DNA of 64,000 nt from NCBI GenBank assembly GCA_045595795.1, contig JAZOBC010000022.1, positions 42,192-106,191 on the forward strand, given 5' to 3'. A program made the translations under genes and the position numbers. Shown here one piece after another: positions 33,531 through 42,100 of this stretch. How positions within the stretch are numbered: position 1 is the stretch's first letter; each line of letters opens with the position of its first letter. The notes under the pieces were generated by a model. That model was not told the origin of the DNA. It saw only the letters and a program-made list of their open reading frames with translations, and searched no databases. This stretch comes from UMGS755 sp045595795. Its GTDB lineage: Bacteria > Bacillota > Clostridia > UBA1381 > UBA9506.

Positions 33531-34883
33531 TTACAATATATATCCCAACGCTTCGGTCAGGTTTTTAGCAGGCAGCACACGCATACCTGGGGGAACACGT
33601 AGATTTTTTGTATTTGCCTGCGGAATTACACAAGCTGTGAAGCCTAATTTTAACACTTCGGCAAGACGACGTTCAATTTGGCTGACAGCTCTGAGCTCAC
33701 CGGTGAGACCAACCTCGCCAATGGCCGCAATGGAGGAGTCAATGGGCGAGTTTCGGTGTGCCGAGGCAATGGCAAGAGCCAGGGCCAAATCAACAGCAGG
33801 CTCATCTAAGCGAATACCACCGATGATGTTAACATAAGCATCTTGATTTTGCAAATTTAGTCCCACACGCTTTTCAAGCACAGCAATCATCAGATTCACT
33901 CGGTTATAATCTACGCCGGTTGCAGTGCGTCGCGGTACCGCAAAAGCTGAAGGACAAACGAGTGCCTGCACCTCTGCTAAAACAGGACGACTTCCCTCCA
34001 TGGTGCAGACAACCGATGAACCGGGGGTCTGTTCGGGGCGCCCCTCAAGCAGCATGAGAGAGGGGTTTTCCACTTCGTGAAGACCCGTATCGGTCATTTC
34101 AAACACGCCAATTTCATTAGTGGAACCAAAACGATTTTTCACGGCACGTAAAACGCGGTAACTATGGTTTCGTTCACCTTCAAAGTAAAGGACACAATCT
34201 ACCATATGTTCTAAGACTTTAGGTCCCGCGATAGCGCCGTCCTTTGTAACATGACCCACGATAAACACGGCTGTTGCGTTTTCTTTTGCATAGCGCATGA
34301 GTGTCAGTGTCGCTTCGCGTACTTGACTGATGCTGCCGGGAGCCGAAGTAATATCAGGATGATACATGGTTTGAATTGAATCAATAATCAATACATCGGG
34401 TTTAATATCGTCTAAAGAAGAGACAATGGTGGTGATATCTGTTTCGGAGAGCACCATAAAAGAGGGTACTTCATCTGTTAATCGGTCAGCACGCATTTTC
34501 AGTTGTTTTTCCGATTCCTCACCGGATACATAAAACAGCGTGGCACGCTTGTCAAGCTGCGCCGCCAGTTGCAGCAAAAGTGTGGATTTACCGATGCCGG
34601 GATCACCACCGACGAGCACTAAAGAACCGCGCACAACGCCGCCACCTAACACACGGTCAAGTTCACCAATGCCACAGAGAAGACGTTCATAATCGCTGAC
34701 ATCCACATGGGCAAGTGAGGTAGGCTTGGCGCGCAGGCCTGACAGCTGACGGCTCGGTTGTTTCTCTACGCGGACAGTTTCTTCTTCTAAGGTATTCCAT
34801 CCGTCACAGCCGGGGCATTTCCCCATCCATTTGGCAGATTCATAGCCGCAGGCCGAACAGACATATCTCGTTTTGATTTTCAC
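33531..34883 (-). CDS. radA: DNA repair protein RadA
   Basis: 450 aa. A C4 zinc finger (CSACGYESAKWMGKCPGC) opens the protein at residue 9. The RecA-like ATPase core has Walker A GGDPGIGKSTLLL near 91-103, the RadA-specific KNRFG motif near 250, and a C-terminal Lon-protease-like domain (EPAVDLALALAIASA, then GEVGLTGELRAV). RadA acts as a branch-migration helicase in recombination. It starts 33 nt after the VanW gene and is followed by nusB, so the three are probably one transcript. Confidence 0.95.
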   Translation of the reverse strand: MKIKTRYVCSACGYESAKWMGKCPGCDGWNTLEEETVRVEKQPSRQLSGLRAKPTSLAHVDVSDYERLLCGIGELDRVLGGGVVRGSLVLVGGDPGIGKSTLLLQLAAQLDKRATLFYVSGEESEKQLKMRADRLTDEVPSFMVLSETDITTIVSSLDDIKPDVLIIDSIQTMYHPDITSAPGSISQVREATLTLMRYAKENATAVFIVGHVTKDGAIAGPKVLEHMVDCVLYFEGERNHSYRVLRAVKNRFGSTNEIGVFEMTDTGLHEVENPSLMLLEGRPEQTPGSSVVCTMEGSRPVLAEVQALVCPSAFAVPRRTATGVDYNRVNLMIAVLEKRVGLNLQNQDAYVNIIGGIRLDEPAVDLALALAIASAHRNSPIDSSIAAIGEVGLTGELRAVSQIERRLAEVLKLGFTACVIPQANTKNLRVPPGMRVLPAKNLTEALGYIL

Positions 34884-34916
34884 AGTCTCACCCTTTCCGG
34901 CGTTACCGTTTTATCT

Positions 34917-36680
34917 CTATGCAGGGGTATTTTCCGTTACAACTTCGGGAACTGTAGGAGCCGGACTTTGTGCTTCCGGTGCATTCGGTGGAACAGGCAA
35001 TAGCGGCGTTTCGGTTTCCGTCGGCGCGTTTGCCGGTAAATCACCCGGTGCCATGGGATCAACAGGTTCGGTGCCGGTTTGAACACCATCTTCCGGCAAA
35101 GTGTCATCTACGGGCATTGTGCCAATCAGTTCGATTCTGTCAGAGGGAACATAGGTGCTTTTGGTCAGCAGTTCACTTTTTACGACAGAACCGTTTTCCT
35201 TGGTAATTTTATAGGTGTTATATGTACTACCGTAGGCGCCGTTCTGTTCGACTTTCACAGTTCCGACAGGTAGCGTCGGATCCTCGGTTTGTACAGTTTT
35301 ATATGCTGTAGAACCGATTTGCTCTGTGGTGATTTCAATACTGCGATTGGGATTTTCCTTCACACCGTAAATAGCGACGGTGTTATAGCCGTTATTGGCA
35401 CTGGCAACGATTTTAATGGGATGATTTGTGCTGTTTGCAAACTTAAAATCAATGCTGCCATAGGAAACGGTAGCGTCACGTCCCAAAGGCACATAGGAAA
35501 CGGGCAGTGAATGATTGGTTCTGTACACAATTTGCAGGTCAGAAAGAACAACTGTGTTAAAAAGTGTTGAGGAAACCTGGCAAATGCCACCGCCAATACC
35601 GGGCTCTACCCGATTGCCTACATAGACATTTGCATAACGGAAACCACGTTCAGCTGTCCTGGGACCAACCGTTGAGTTATAAGAAAAAACATCTCCGGGC
35701 GCAAGGACAACATCATTGATTTTCTCAGACGCTAAGCTAACGTTGTGAGAACGAGACACGTCCCCTTGGTTATATTTGGAACTGTAGCTTGCAAGAAGGT
35801 CAGGAAAGAGCTCACTTCTGATTTGTTCAGCAGTGACTTGCGGCTCTGTGATGGTGATGGGAATCGAAATGAGATCCCCCTCTGCTTCGGCAAGCAAGGT
35901 TTCGGCAACTTTACGGTCAAACATAATACCGGGCTTTTCTTCGGTAATCACAAGCTGTTGGTTTTCGATTACATAGCTTGCATCAATTGGGTCGCCGCAA
36001 TATTCTGCAAAAATTTTATCAATATCAGGTTCGGTCGGTAAAACCTCCTCCGGCGTGATTATAAAGGTGTTATTCTCTAAAGCGAGTGCCGAATTTTTAA
36101 AGTTGTTAATTACGCTTGGGATGTTAATGACCATGCCGGGTACACCGCGGGTGATAATTAAATCAGTATCTGTCGTTTCAATGTGCATTTCTTTTCCGGG
36201 ACGGTCAAAACCGGCTGCAATTTCACTCAAAGAAGCCTCAAGCAGGGTCTCATCACAGGAAATCACAGGGATGAGTGTCGTGGGCGTGTTTTTTAAACCC
36301 ATAATGGTTCTCAGACGAGTAAAAATGTTGCCGTTTCTACCAACCAAATAAGCCTGCTCAATGGTAGCCGTAACATCAAGCTGTGCAGAAAGGTCTGAAA
36401 ACTGCAGTTCCTTTTCAATCTTATCACATTGTAGGCGAACTGAGCCGGTTAAAGCAGAATCATATTCTTCATGAATAGCAGTTGAAAGCCCTGTGGTGGT
36501 CATGCCGCCGGCGTCAATCGTGCCCACAAAAACACCGTCATAAATTTTGCTGCTGTTTACGGCGATGAGGGCTAAGGTGGCGCAAATAATCAACACAATA
36601 GCTAAGACAGCACCAACAGATATGAGCGCTATGGTCTTTTTGCTATACCTATGTAAGATTCTTTTAAAAAACGATACCAT
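34917..36680 (-). CDS. VanW-family membrane-anchored wall protein with peptidoglycan-binding-like domains
   Basis: 587 aa. A cytoplasmic basic tail and one membrane helix (about residues 14-37) start the protein. The next 250 residues match the layout of putative peptidoglycan-binding (PG_binding_4) domains. The VanW domain spans about 310-430: VLAPGDVFSYNSTVGPRT, GIGGGICQVSSTLFN, and the YGSIDFKFAN end. A G5-like beta segment and a Pro/Thr/Glu-rich tail (about 535-587) finish it. VanW was named from vancomycin-resistance clusters but its role is unknown; most genomes of this class carry several copies unrelated to resistance. No other van gene is present, so resistance should not be inferred. 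Confidence 0.85.
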   Translation of the reverse strand: MVSFFKRILHRYSKKTIALISVGAVLAIVLIICATLALIAVNSSKIYDGVFVGTIDAGGMTTTGLSTAIHEEYDSALTGSVRLQCDKIEKELQFSDLSAQLDVTATIEQAYLVGRNGNIFTRLRTIMGLKNTPTTLIPVISCDETLLEASLSEIAAGFDRPGKEMHIETTDTDLIITRGVPGMVINIPSVINNFKNSALALENNTFIITPEEVLPTEPDIDKIFAEYCGDPIDASYVIENQQLVITEEKPGIMFDRKVAETLLAEAEGDLISIPITITEPQVTAEQIRSELFPDLLASYSSKYNQGDVSRSHNVSLASEKINDVVLAPGDVFSYNSTVGPRTAERGFRYANVYVGNRVEPGIGGGICQVSSTLFNTVVLSDLQIVYRTNHSLPVSYVPLGRDATVSYGSIDFKFANSTNHPIKIVASANNGYNTVAIYGVKENPNRSIEITTEQIGSTAYKTVQTEDPTLPVGTVKVEQNGAYGSTYNTYKITKENGSVVKSELLTKSTYVPSDRIELIGTMPVDDTLPEDGVQTGTEPVDPMAPGDLPANAPTETETPLLPVPPNAPEAQSPAPTVPEVVTENTPA

Positions 36681-36809
36681 ATCTTTACAGCCTTCCTGTT
36701 CACAAAAAATCCACTTTTGCAGATTTTTTTATTGATTTAATTCATGTTTCTGCTCCTAAAATATTAGGGGATAAACATTTTTCGTCCAGATGCAAACCCA
36801 TCCAACACT

Positions 36810-36838
36810 ATTATAAATGTAAAAATGACATTTGTAAA
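36810..36838 (-). promoter_or_regulatory. Promoter of the VanW-radA-nusB unit
   Basis: Minus-strand TTTACA (36838-36833), 17-bp spacer, TATAAT (36815-36810). The leader of about 120 nt carries a short CCTAA-TATT-TTAGG hairpin but no recognisable riboswitch. Confidence 0.78.
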
Positions 36839-36867
36839 CATTTTTATTACATTTTTTGAGGGTTTTT

Positions 36868-36911
36868 ATAAAAAAAGAGCTGTTCGCGTCGGTTTTGCGA
36901 AACAACTCTTT
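36868..36911 (-). terminator. Terminator of tspO
   Basis: Minus-strand AAAGAG plus TGTTTCGC pairs with GCGAACA plus CTCTTT around a 9-nt loop (small bulge), followed by TTTTTATA. It lies 11 nt after the tspO stop. Confidence 0.82.
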
Positions 36912-36921
36912 ATCAACGGGT

Positions 36922-37419
36922 TTAACGATTTAAAAGCCAAGTGGCAAGATTCAGATAACCGGCGAAAGTAATCCAAAGCCAATACGGCAACATCAAGATC
37001 CCTGCCGGACGGCTGATGCGATAAAATTTTGCAGTAGCAATGCCAGTGAACAGCCATAATAACACAAGCACCCAAAAAGCAGCGAATAGCATTTCGAAGC
37101 GGAAGAAGACCAACGGCCAAATGAAACTCAGCAGCAAGGAAATAGCGTAGTATTTCAGCGCATCCTGCACGTAATCTTTCTCTAAGCCTTTTTGACTGAC
37201 TAAAAATGATGCGATGCCGATCAAAATGTACAAAATAGTCCAGATAATCGGAAAGAAATATCCGGGCGGTGACAGCGGCGGTTTTTGCAGCGCAGCGTAG
37301 AATTCTCTGCTGTTTTGTGTTAAAAATCCTGCTAAACCGCCTACTGCCAGGGGGATTAAAACGGAAACGATGAACCTTGAAACTGTTTTTAGATTAATCA
37401 CTTTAAATGTACTACCCAT
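36922..37419 (-). CDS. tspO: TspO/MBR family membrane protein
   Basis: 165 aa from ATG 37419, chosen because a GGGGTG lies 6 nt upstream and the length then equals the family norm of about 160; the longer frame to 37494 adds 25 unrelated residues. Five hydrophobic helices are visible. Family residues include the PPLSPPGYFFPIIWTILYIL stretch near helix 2 (residues about 50-69) and the WPLVFF and WLLNR regions further on. TspO proteins bind porphyrins and related tetrapyrroles and are linked to stress responses; the clostridial role is unknown. It follows the LysM gene and has its own terminator. Confidence 0.88.
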   Translation of the reverse strand: MGSTFKVINLKTVSRFIVSVLIPLAVGGLAGFLTQNSREFYAALQKPPLSPPGYFFPIIWTILYILIGIASFLVSQKGLEKDYVQDALKYYAISLLLSFIWPLVFFRFEMLFAAFWVLVLLWLFTGIATAKFYRISRPAGILMLPYWLWITFAGYLNLATWLLNR

Positions 37420-37521
37420 GAAAACACCCCGTTTCTGCCACAGAAGCAAAGCTATGTGGCAATATAATAGGCCGAGTGACCGACTCGGTTTCATTATATG
37501 CGATGGAGTGAGGGAATATAC

Positions 37522-37827
37522 TCAGTCTAAGTTGATTACAATTTCCTGACCGATAGAGAGATTGGAACTTCTTATGTTGTTTTCATACATGACCTTGTCG
37601 ATGAACAGGCGTAAATCCATATTTTCGGGTTTATAGGGCTCGCAGAGGCTCCACAGGGTATCGCCACTATCGGCAATGACGGTTACCTGGTGTGTGCCAT
37701 CATCTGCCAAAGGTGCTAAAGAACACGTAAAGAGGATGCCAATGACGGCAAGGATAATATATAAGTGCATTCTTTGTTGTTTTGCTTTTCTCGCAAACGA
37801 GATTCTTCTTTTATTTCTCATCATCAT
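37522..37827 (-). CDS. YneA-like LysM membrane protein, probable SOS-induced division inhibitor
   Basis: 101 aa. A basic N-terminus (RNKRRISFARKAKQQ) precedes one membrane helix (about 25-41). A LysM domain fills the rest: VIADSGDTLWSLCEPY through SNLSIGQEIVIN. B. subtilis YneA has the same size and plan (helix plus LysM) and blocks cell division after DNA damage. The promoter here carries two LexA-type boxes, which supports the same role. The first of three consecutive ATG codons is taken as the start; AAGGAG lies 7 nt upstream. lexA is not adjacent, unlike in Bacillus. The link to YneA rests on architecture and control, not on strong sequence identity. Confidence 0.78.
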   Translation of the reverse strand: MMMRNKRRISFARKAKQQRMHLYIILAVIGILFTCSLAPLADDGTHQVTVIADSGDTLWSLCEPYKPENMDLRLFIDKVMYENNIRSSNLSIGQEIVINLD

Positions 37828-37859
37828 AATTCAGCTCCTTTTCAGAATGAATGTTCTTA

Positions 37860-37871
37860 GAACTAATGTTC
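37860..37871 (-). promoter_or_regulatory. LexA (DinR) box 1 downstream of the -10
   Basis: GAACTAATGTTC is a perfect GAAC-N4-GTTC palindrome, the Gram-positive SOS box core. It lies around the expected transcription start of the LysM gene. Confidence 0.85.
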
Positions 37872-37879
37872 GTAAACTC

Positions 37880-37908
37880 ATTTTAACAGAACAAATGTAC
37901 GATGTCAA
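37880..37908 (-). promoter_or_regulatory. Consensus promoter of the LysM/YneA-like gene
   Basis: Minus-strand TTGACA (37908-37903), 17-bp spacer, TAAAAT (37885-37880). LexA boxes lie in the spacer and just after the -10, so bound LexA would block polymerase. Confidence 0.88.
37889..37900 (-). promoter_or_regulatory. LexA (DinR) box 2 in the promoter spacer
   Basis: GAACAAATGTAC matches GAAC-N4-GTTC with one change. Its centre is 29 bp from that of box 1, nearly three helical turns, so both could be bound on the same face. Confidence 0.7.
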
Positions 37909-37974
37909 TACTTTTTTTCGGAAAATTTTAAATACATGCAAAAAGGCGTAAATATAAATGCAGGTCATTTTTGT

Positions 37975-38003
37975 TTGCTCATTTTTATTTAATATGATAT
38001 AAT
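37975..38003 (+). promoter_or_regulatory. Promoter of ispG-polC
   Basis: TTGCTC (37975-37980), 17-bp spacer, perfect TATAAT (37998-38003) with TG in the extended position. It is divergent from the SOS promoter, about 70 bp apart. Confidence 0.75.
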
Positions 38004-38038
38004 TTTATCGTATTGTTTTTTAGAAAAGAGTGTTCAAT

Positions 38039-39097
38039 GTGAAACGAAGAAAAACCAGACAAATATCTGTTGGTGATGTGGGGATTGGCAGTGACTATCC
38101 GATTTCGATTCAGTCCATGCTGTGCACGCCCAATGGCGATTTTGACGCAGCTCTTAAGCAAACGCGTGCGCTATTTGAGGCAGGTTGTGATATTGTGCGC
38201 CTTGCTGTGATTGATGATGACAGCCTGCGCGTTGTGGAAAAGCTTAAACAGGCGATCTCCATTCCCTTGGTGGCTGACATTCAGTTTGATTATAAGCTTG
38301 CTTTGGGTGCTATATCGGCTGGTATTGATAAAATTCGTTTGAATCCGGGTAACATTGGCAATGAAGAACGTGTCTGTCAGGTGGTTGAGAAGGCCAAGGC
38401 CCATAATATTCCCATTCGTGTAGGTGTGAATGCCGGCTCTATTTCTCAAACGGTTTTGCAGAAATATGGTGGTGCATGTCCTGAAGCCTTGGCAGAGGAC
38501 GCCATGAGTCACATTCGCATTTTAGAAGATTGCGGCTTTTATGATATTGCAGTTTCCCTAAAAGCCTCCTCTGTTCCCATGATGCTGGAGAGTTACCGTC
38601 TGATCGCAGAGCAAACGGATTATCCCTTGCACTTGGGCGTCACAGAGGCTGGCACTGCTTATGGCGGCACAGTGAAATCGGCGGTGGGCATCGGTGCGCT
38701 TTTAGCCCAGGGAATCGGGGATACCATTCGTGTTTCCTTAACAGCAGATCCTGTGGAAGAAATTCGCGCGGCAAAGGAAATTCTGTCTGCCTTAGAGCTG
38801 CGAAAGGATAGTGCCAGACTGGTTTCGTGCCCGACCTGTGCACGCTGCAGTGTGGATTTGATATCTATTGCAAACCGCGTTTCAGAACGTCTGAGTGAAG
38901 TGAAAAAGCCTGTTAAAATTGCAGTGATGGGCTGTGTTGTTAACGGTCCTGGGGAAGCACGGGATGCTGATATCGGCATTACGGGCGCAAAAGGAGAAGG
39001 GCTTTTGTTTAAAGGCGGTCAAGTGATTTGCCGTGTGCCTGAGCAAGATATTGTGGATGCTTTATTTAAAGAATTGGGACAAATGGGTGCCCTTTAA
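38039..39097 (+). CDS. ispG: 4-hydroxy-3-methylbut-2-enyl diphosphate synthase (GcpE)
   Basis: 352 aa from GTG 38039; this start gives the usual KRRKTRQISVGDV opening, while GTG 38030 would add three residues. The TIM-barrel part carries QSMLCTPNGD and DIQFDYKLAL. The C-terminal part holds the [4Fe-4S] ligands in SCPTCARCSVD (about 260-270) and GCVVNGPGEARD (about 300-311), where the Glu is the fourth ligand. It catalyses the penultimate step of the MEP isoprenoid pathway. The ispG-polC order, 23 nt apart, is conserved in many Bacillota, though dxr and rseP, usually upstream, are not here. Confidence 0.94.
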   Translation: MKRRKTRQISVGDVGIGSDYPISIQSMLCTPNGDFDAALKQTRALFEAGCDIVRLAVIDDDSLRVVEKLKQAISIPLVADIQFDYKLALGAISAGIDKIRLNPGNIGNEERVCQVVEKAKAHNIPIRVGVNAGSISQTVLQKYGGACPEALAEDAMSHIRILEDCGFYDIAVSLKASSVPMMLESYRLIAEQTDYPLHLGVTEAGTAYGGTVKSAVGIGALLAQGIGDTIRVSLTADPVEEIRAAKEILSALELRKDSARLVSCPTCARCSVDLISIANRVSERLSEVKKPVKIAVMGCVVNGPGEARDADIGITGAKGEGLLFKGGQVICRVPEQDIVDALFKELGQMGAL

Positions 39098-39120
39098 ACG
39101 ATAGAATTGGGAAGGTTATT

Positions 39121-42100
39121 ATGTCTGAATTGATTGCAACCCTGGCAGGGAAGGCTTTGGCGGAAGAAATGTCTTCCATGGAGCTGACGAACTTTCAGGT
39201 GTTTAAAAACGAAAGAAAAGTGCATATTGGTTTAAGCAGCAGTCAGGCGGTCCCCCAGTCGGTGCTTGACCGCTTTTGTGAGCGCGTTAAAAGTAGCTTT
39301 CAGTTGACGAATGTGCAGCTGGATTTTCGCTATACATGTCCTGTTGTACATGATGATTCCGTATCGGTTGTCTATGAGAATATTCTGTCTGCTATTTATG
39401 AGAAGCTACCTGCGGCAAGAGGAATTTTGTTGGGTAGTTATGCCCTTTTAGAGGATGATAGCTTTGTGGTTCGTCTCAAATTTGGTGGCGAACAAACCCT
39501 GATGGATCATGGCGTGGGCACTCTCATTGAAAAACAGCTTCGTGAGGTATATCAATCACCGATGCCGGTGGTTTTTGCAAATGATTCGGCGGCGCCTGAT
39601 GTTGTTTTTGAAAAGGTCGAAACCCAACGTGCAGAGCTGATTCGCGATGCTTCAGAGGCAGCCGCCGCTATTGAAGCAGCCGCAGTCAAGGCAGAAGCAA
39701 AGCATGTTGAAAAGCCTGAAACTGCCGAAAATGTTTGGTTGGGTAAGCCCTTTGGCGGTGAATTAACACCCATTGTTGAAGTGAATGAATACAGCGGCAA
39801 GGTCATCATTGAGGGTCAGGTGATTGGACACGAGACCCGTGAACTGAGAAACAAAAAGATTTTGCTTGAGCTCTATGTGGCAGATCAAGAAAGCTGTATT
39901 TTATGTAAGGCTTTTTTGACAGAGCAGCAGTTTGAGCCCTTAAAGGGTAATTTGAAAAAAATGGGTGCTGTGCGAATTTCCGGCACAGCTCAGTATGATA
40001 GCTATGTGAAAGAGGTTACGGTGAACATCCGTGACATGATGAAAACAAAAATTTCCATTCGTCCCGACAAGGCGGAGGAAAAACGCGTGGAACTCCATGC
40101 TCATACCTCTATGTCTGCTATGGACGGTATCGTGAAGCCCGGTCAGCTCATTAGCCGTGCGGCGGCTTGGGGTCATAAAGCCATTGCCATTACCGACCAT
40201 GGTGTTGTGCAGGCATATCCTGAGGCCTTTGATGCCGGTGCAAAACATGGAATTAAAATTATTTACGGCATGGAGGCATATTTAGAGGATGAGCCTGCCG
40301 CGTTTGTCTATGGTGGGTCTACCATGCCCTTATCCGGCGATTTTGTTGTGTTTGATATTGAAACCACCAGTCTTTCTGCCCGTTATGGTGAAGTGATTGA
40401 AATTGCTGGCGTGAGAATTTCGAATGGTAAAATGGTTGACCAGTTTTCAAAATTTGTAAAGCCCACAGAACCCATTCCGTATCACATTACAGAGCTCACG
40501 AACATCTCCAACGACATGGTGCGTGACGCTGAGCCTATTGAGGTGGTTTTGCCGGTGTTTTTAGAGTTTTGCTCTGGCTGCGTTTTAGTGGCACACAATG
40601 CAGGCTTTGATGTGGGATATATTCGTAAAAAAGCAGAAGCCTTGTCCATTCCCTTTGATTTTTCCTATATGGATACCCTGATGCTCAGCCGCAGACTACT
40701 GACGGCGCTGAAAAAGCATCGGCTCAATCAGGTGGCCAAGCATTTGGGCTTTGCTTTTTCCGGTCATCACAGAGCTATTAACGATGCAGAGGTAACAGCC
40801 CGGATTTTTCTCCACTTTTTAGAGCTTTTATCCGGCCTTGAGATTCAGAATGTTTCAGAAATCAATGAACGCTTAAAGAGTGAGGAGAGTCAGAAATATG
40901 CCGAGACCTACCATGCCATTATTTTGGTGCGGAATATGGTGGGTCTTAAGAACTTGTATAAATTGGTATCTGCGTCTCATATTGACCATTTTTATAAGCG
41001 CCCACGTATTTCCAAAGCCATGCTGGAATCCCATCGCGAGGGGCTGATTTTAGGCAGTGCTTGTGAAGCAGGAGAGCTCTATAGCAAGATGCTGCATGGT
41101 GCTACAGAGCAGGAACTGCGCGAGATTGCGTCTTATTATGATTATTTGGAAGTGCAGCCCTTAGGTAACAATGCCTTTATGGTGCGGAACCATATGGTAT
41201 CCGGTGAGGCGGAATTGCAGGATATGAACCGTACGATTGTTGCGCTGGGTGATGCCTTAGGTAAAAAAGTGGTTGCAGCCTGCGATGTGCATTTTTTGGA
41301 TGCAGAAGATGAGATTTACCGTCGGGTTTTGAACAAAGGGCAAGGCTATGACGATGCAGACAATCAGCCACCCCTATATTTGCGTACTACGGATGAAATG
41401 CTGGCGGAATTTTCCTATCTGACAAAAGAAAAGGCCTATGAAATTGTGGTCACAAACCCCAATTTAATTGCAGATGAAGTGGAAGAAATTCGGCCCATTC
41501 CTAAGGATACGTATCCGCCGGAAATGCCGGGTGCTACGGAGGAACTGACAGAGCTTTCCTATTCCAAGGCGCATGAGCTCTATGGTGAAACCCTGCCGGA
41601 GCTGGTGGAAAAGCGCATGGAAAAAGAACTGATACCCATTACGAAATACGGTTTTTCCGTTATGTATATGATTGCACAGAAGCTGGTTACCAAATCCTTA
41701 TCAGACGGATATCTGGTTGGTTCCCGTGGTTCGGTTGGTTCTTCGTTTATTGCCTTTTTGTCCGGCATTACAGAGATTAATTCCCTGCCACCGCACTATC
41801 GGTGTCCCAATTGCAAAAATGTTGAATTTAAGTTAGATGGTACCTATAGTATGGGTGCCGATATGCCCGATAGTGTTTGCCCCCTTTGTGGCACGCCCTA
41901 TAAAAAAGATGGCTATGATATTCCCTTTGAAACCTTTTTGGGCTTTGATGGCGACAAAGAGCCTGATATTGACTTGAACTTTTCCGGCGAATACCAAAGC
42001 CATGCCCATAAATATACGGAGGAGTTGTTTGGTGAGGGCAACGTTTTTCGAGCCGGCACCATTGGTACCTTTGCGGAAAATACGGCTATGGGCTATGTGA

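Noticed and set aside
34917..36680. Vancomycin resistance determinant
   Set aside because: VanW domains are common in Clostridia without resistance; no vanH, vanA/B, vanX or vanRS gene is present.
36700..36765. AGGAGC followed by ATG AAT TAA in the VanW leader
   Set aside because: Although it has a ribosome-binding-like sequence, it codes for only two residues and nothing suggests regulation by it.
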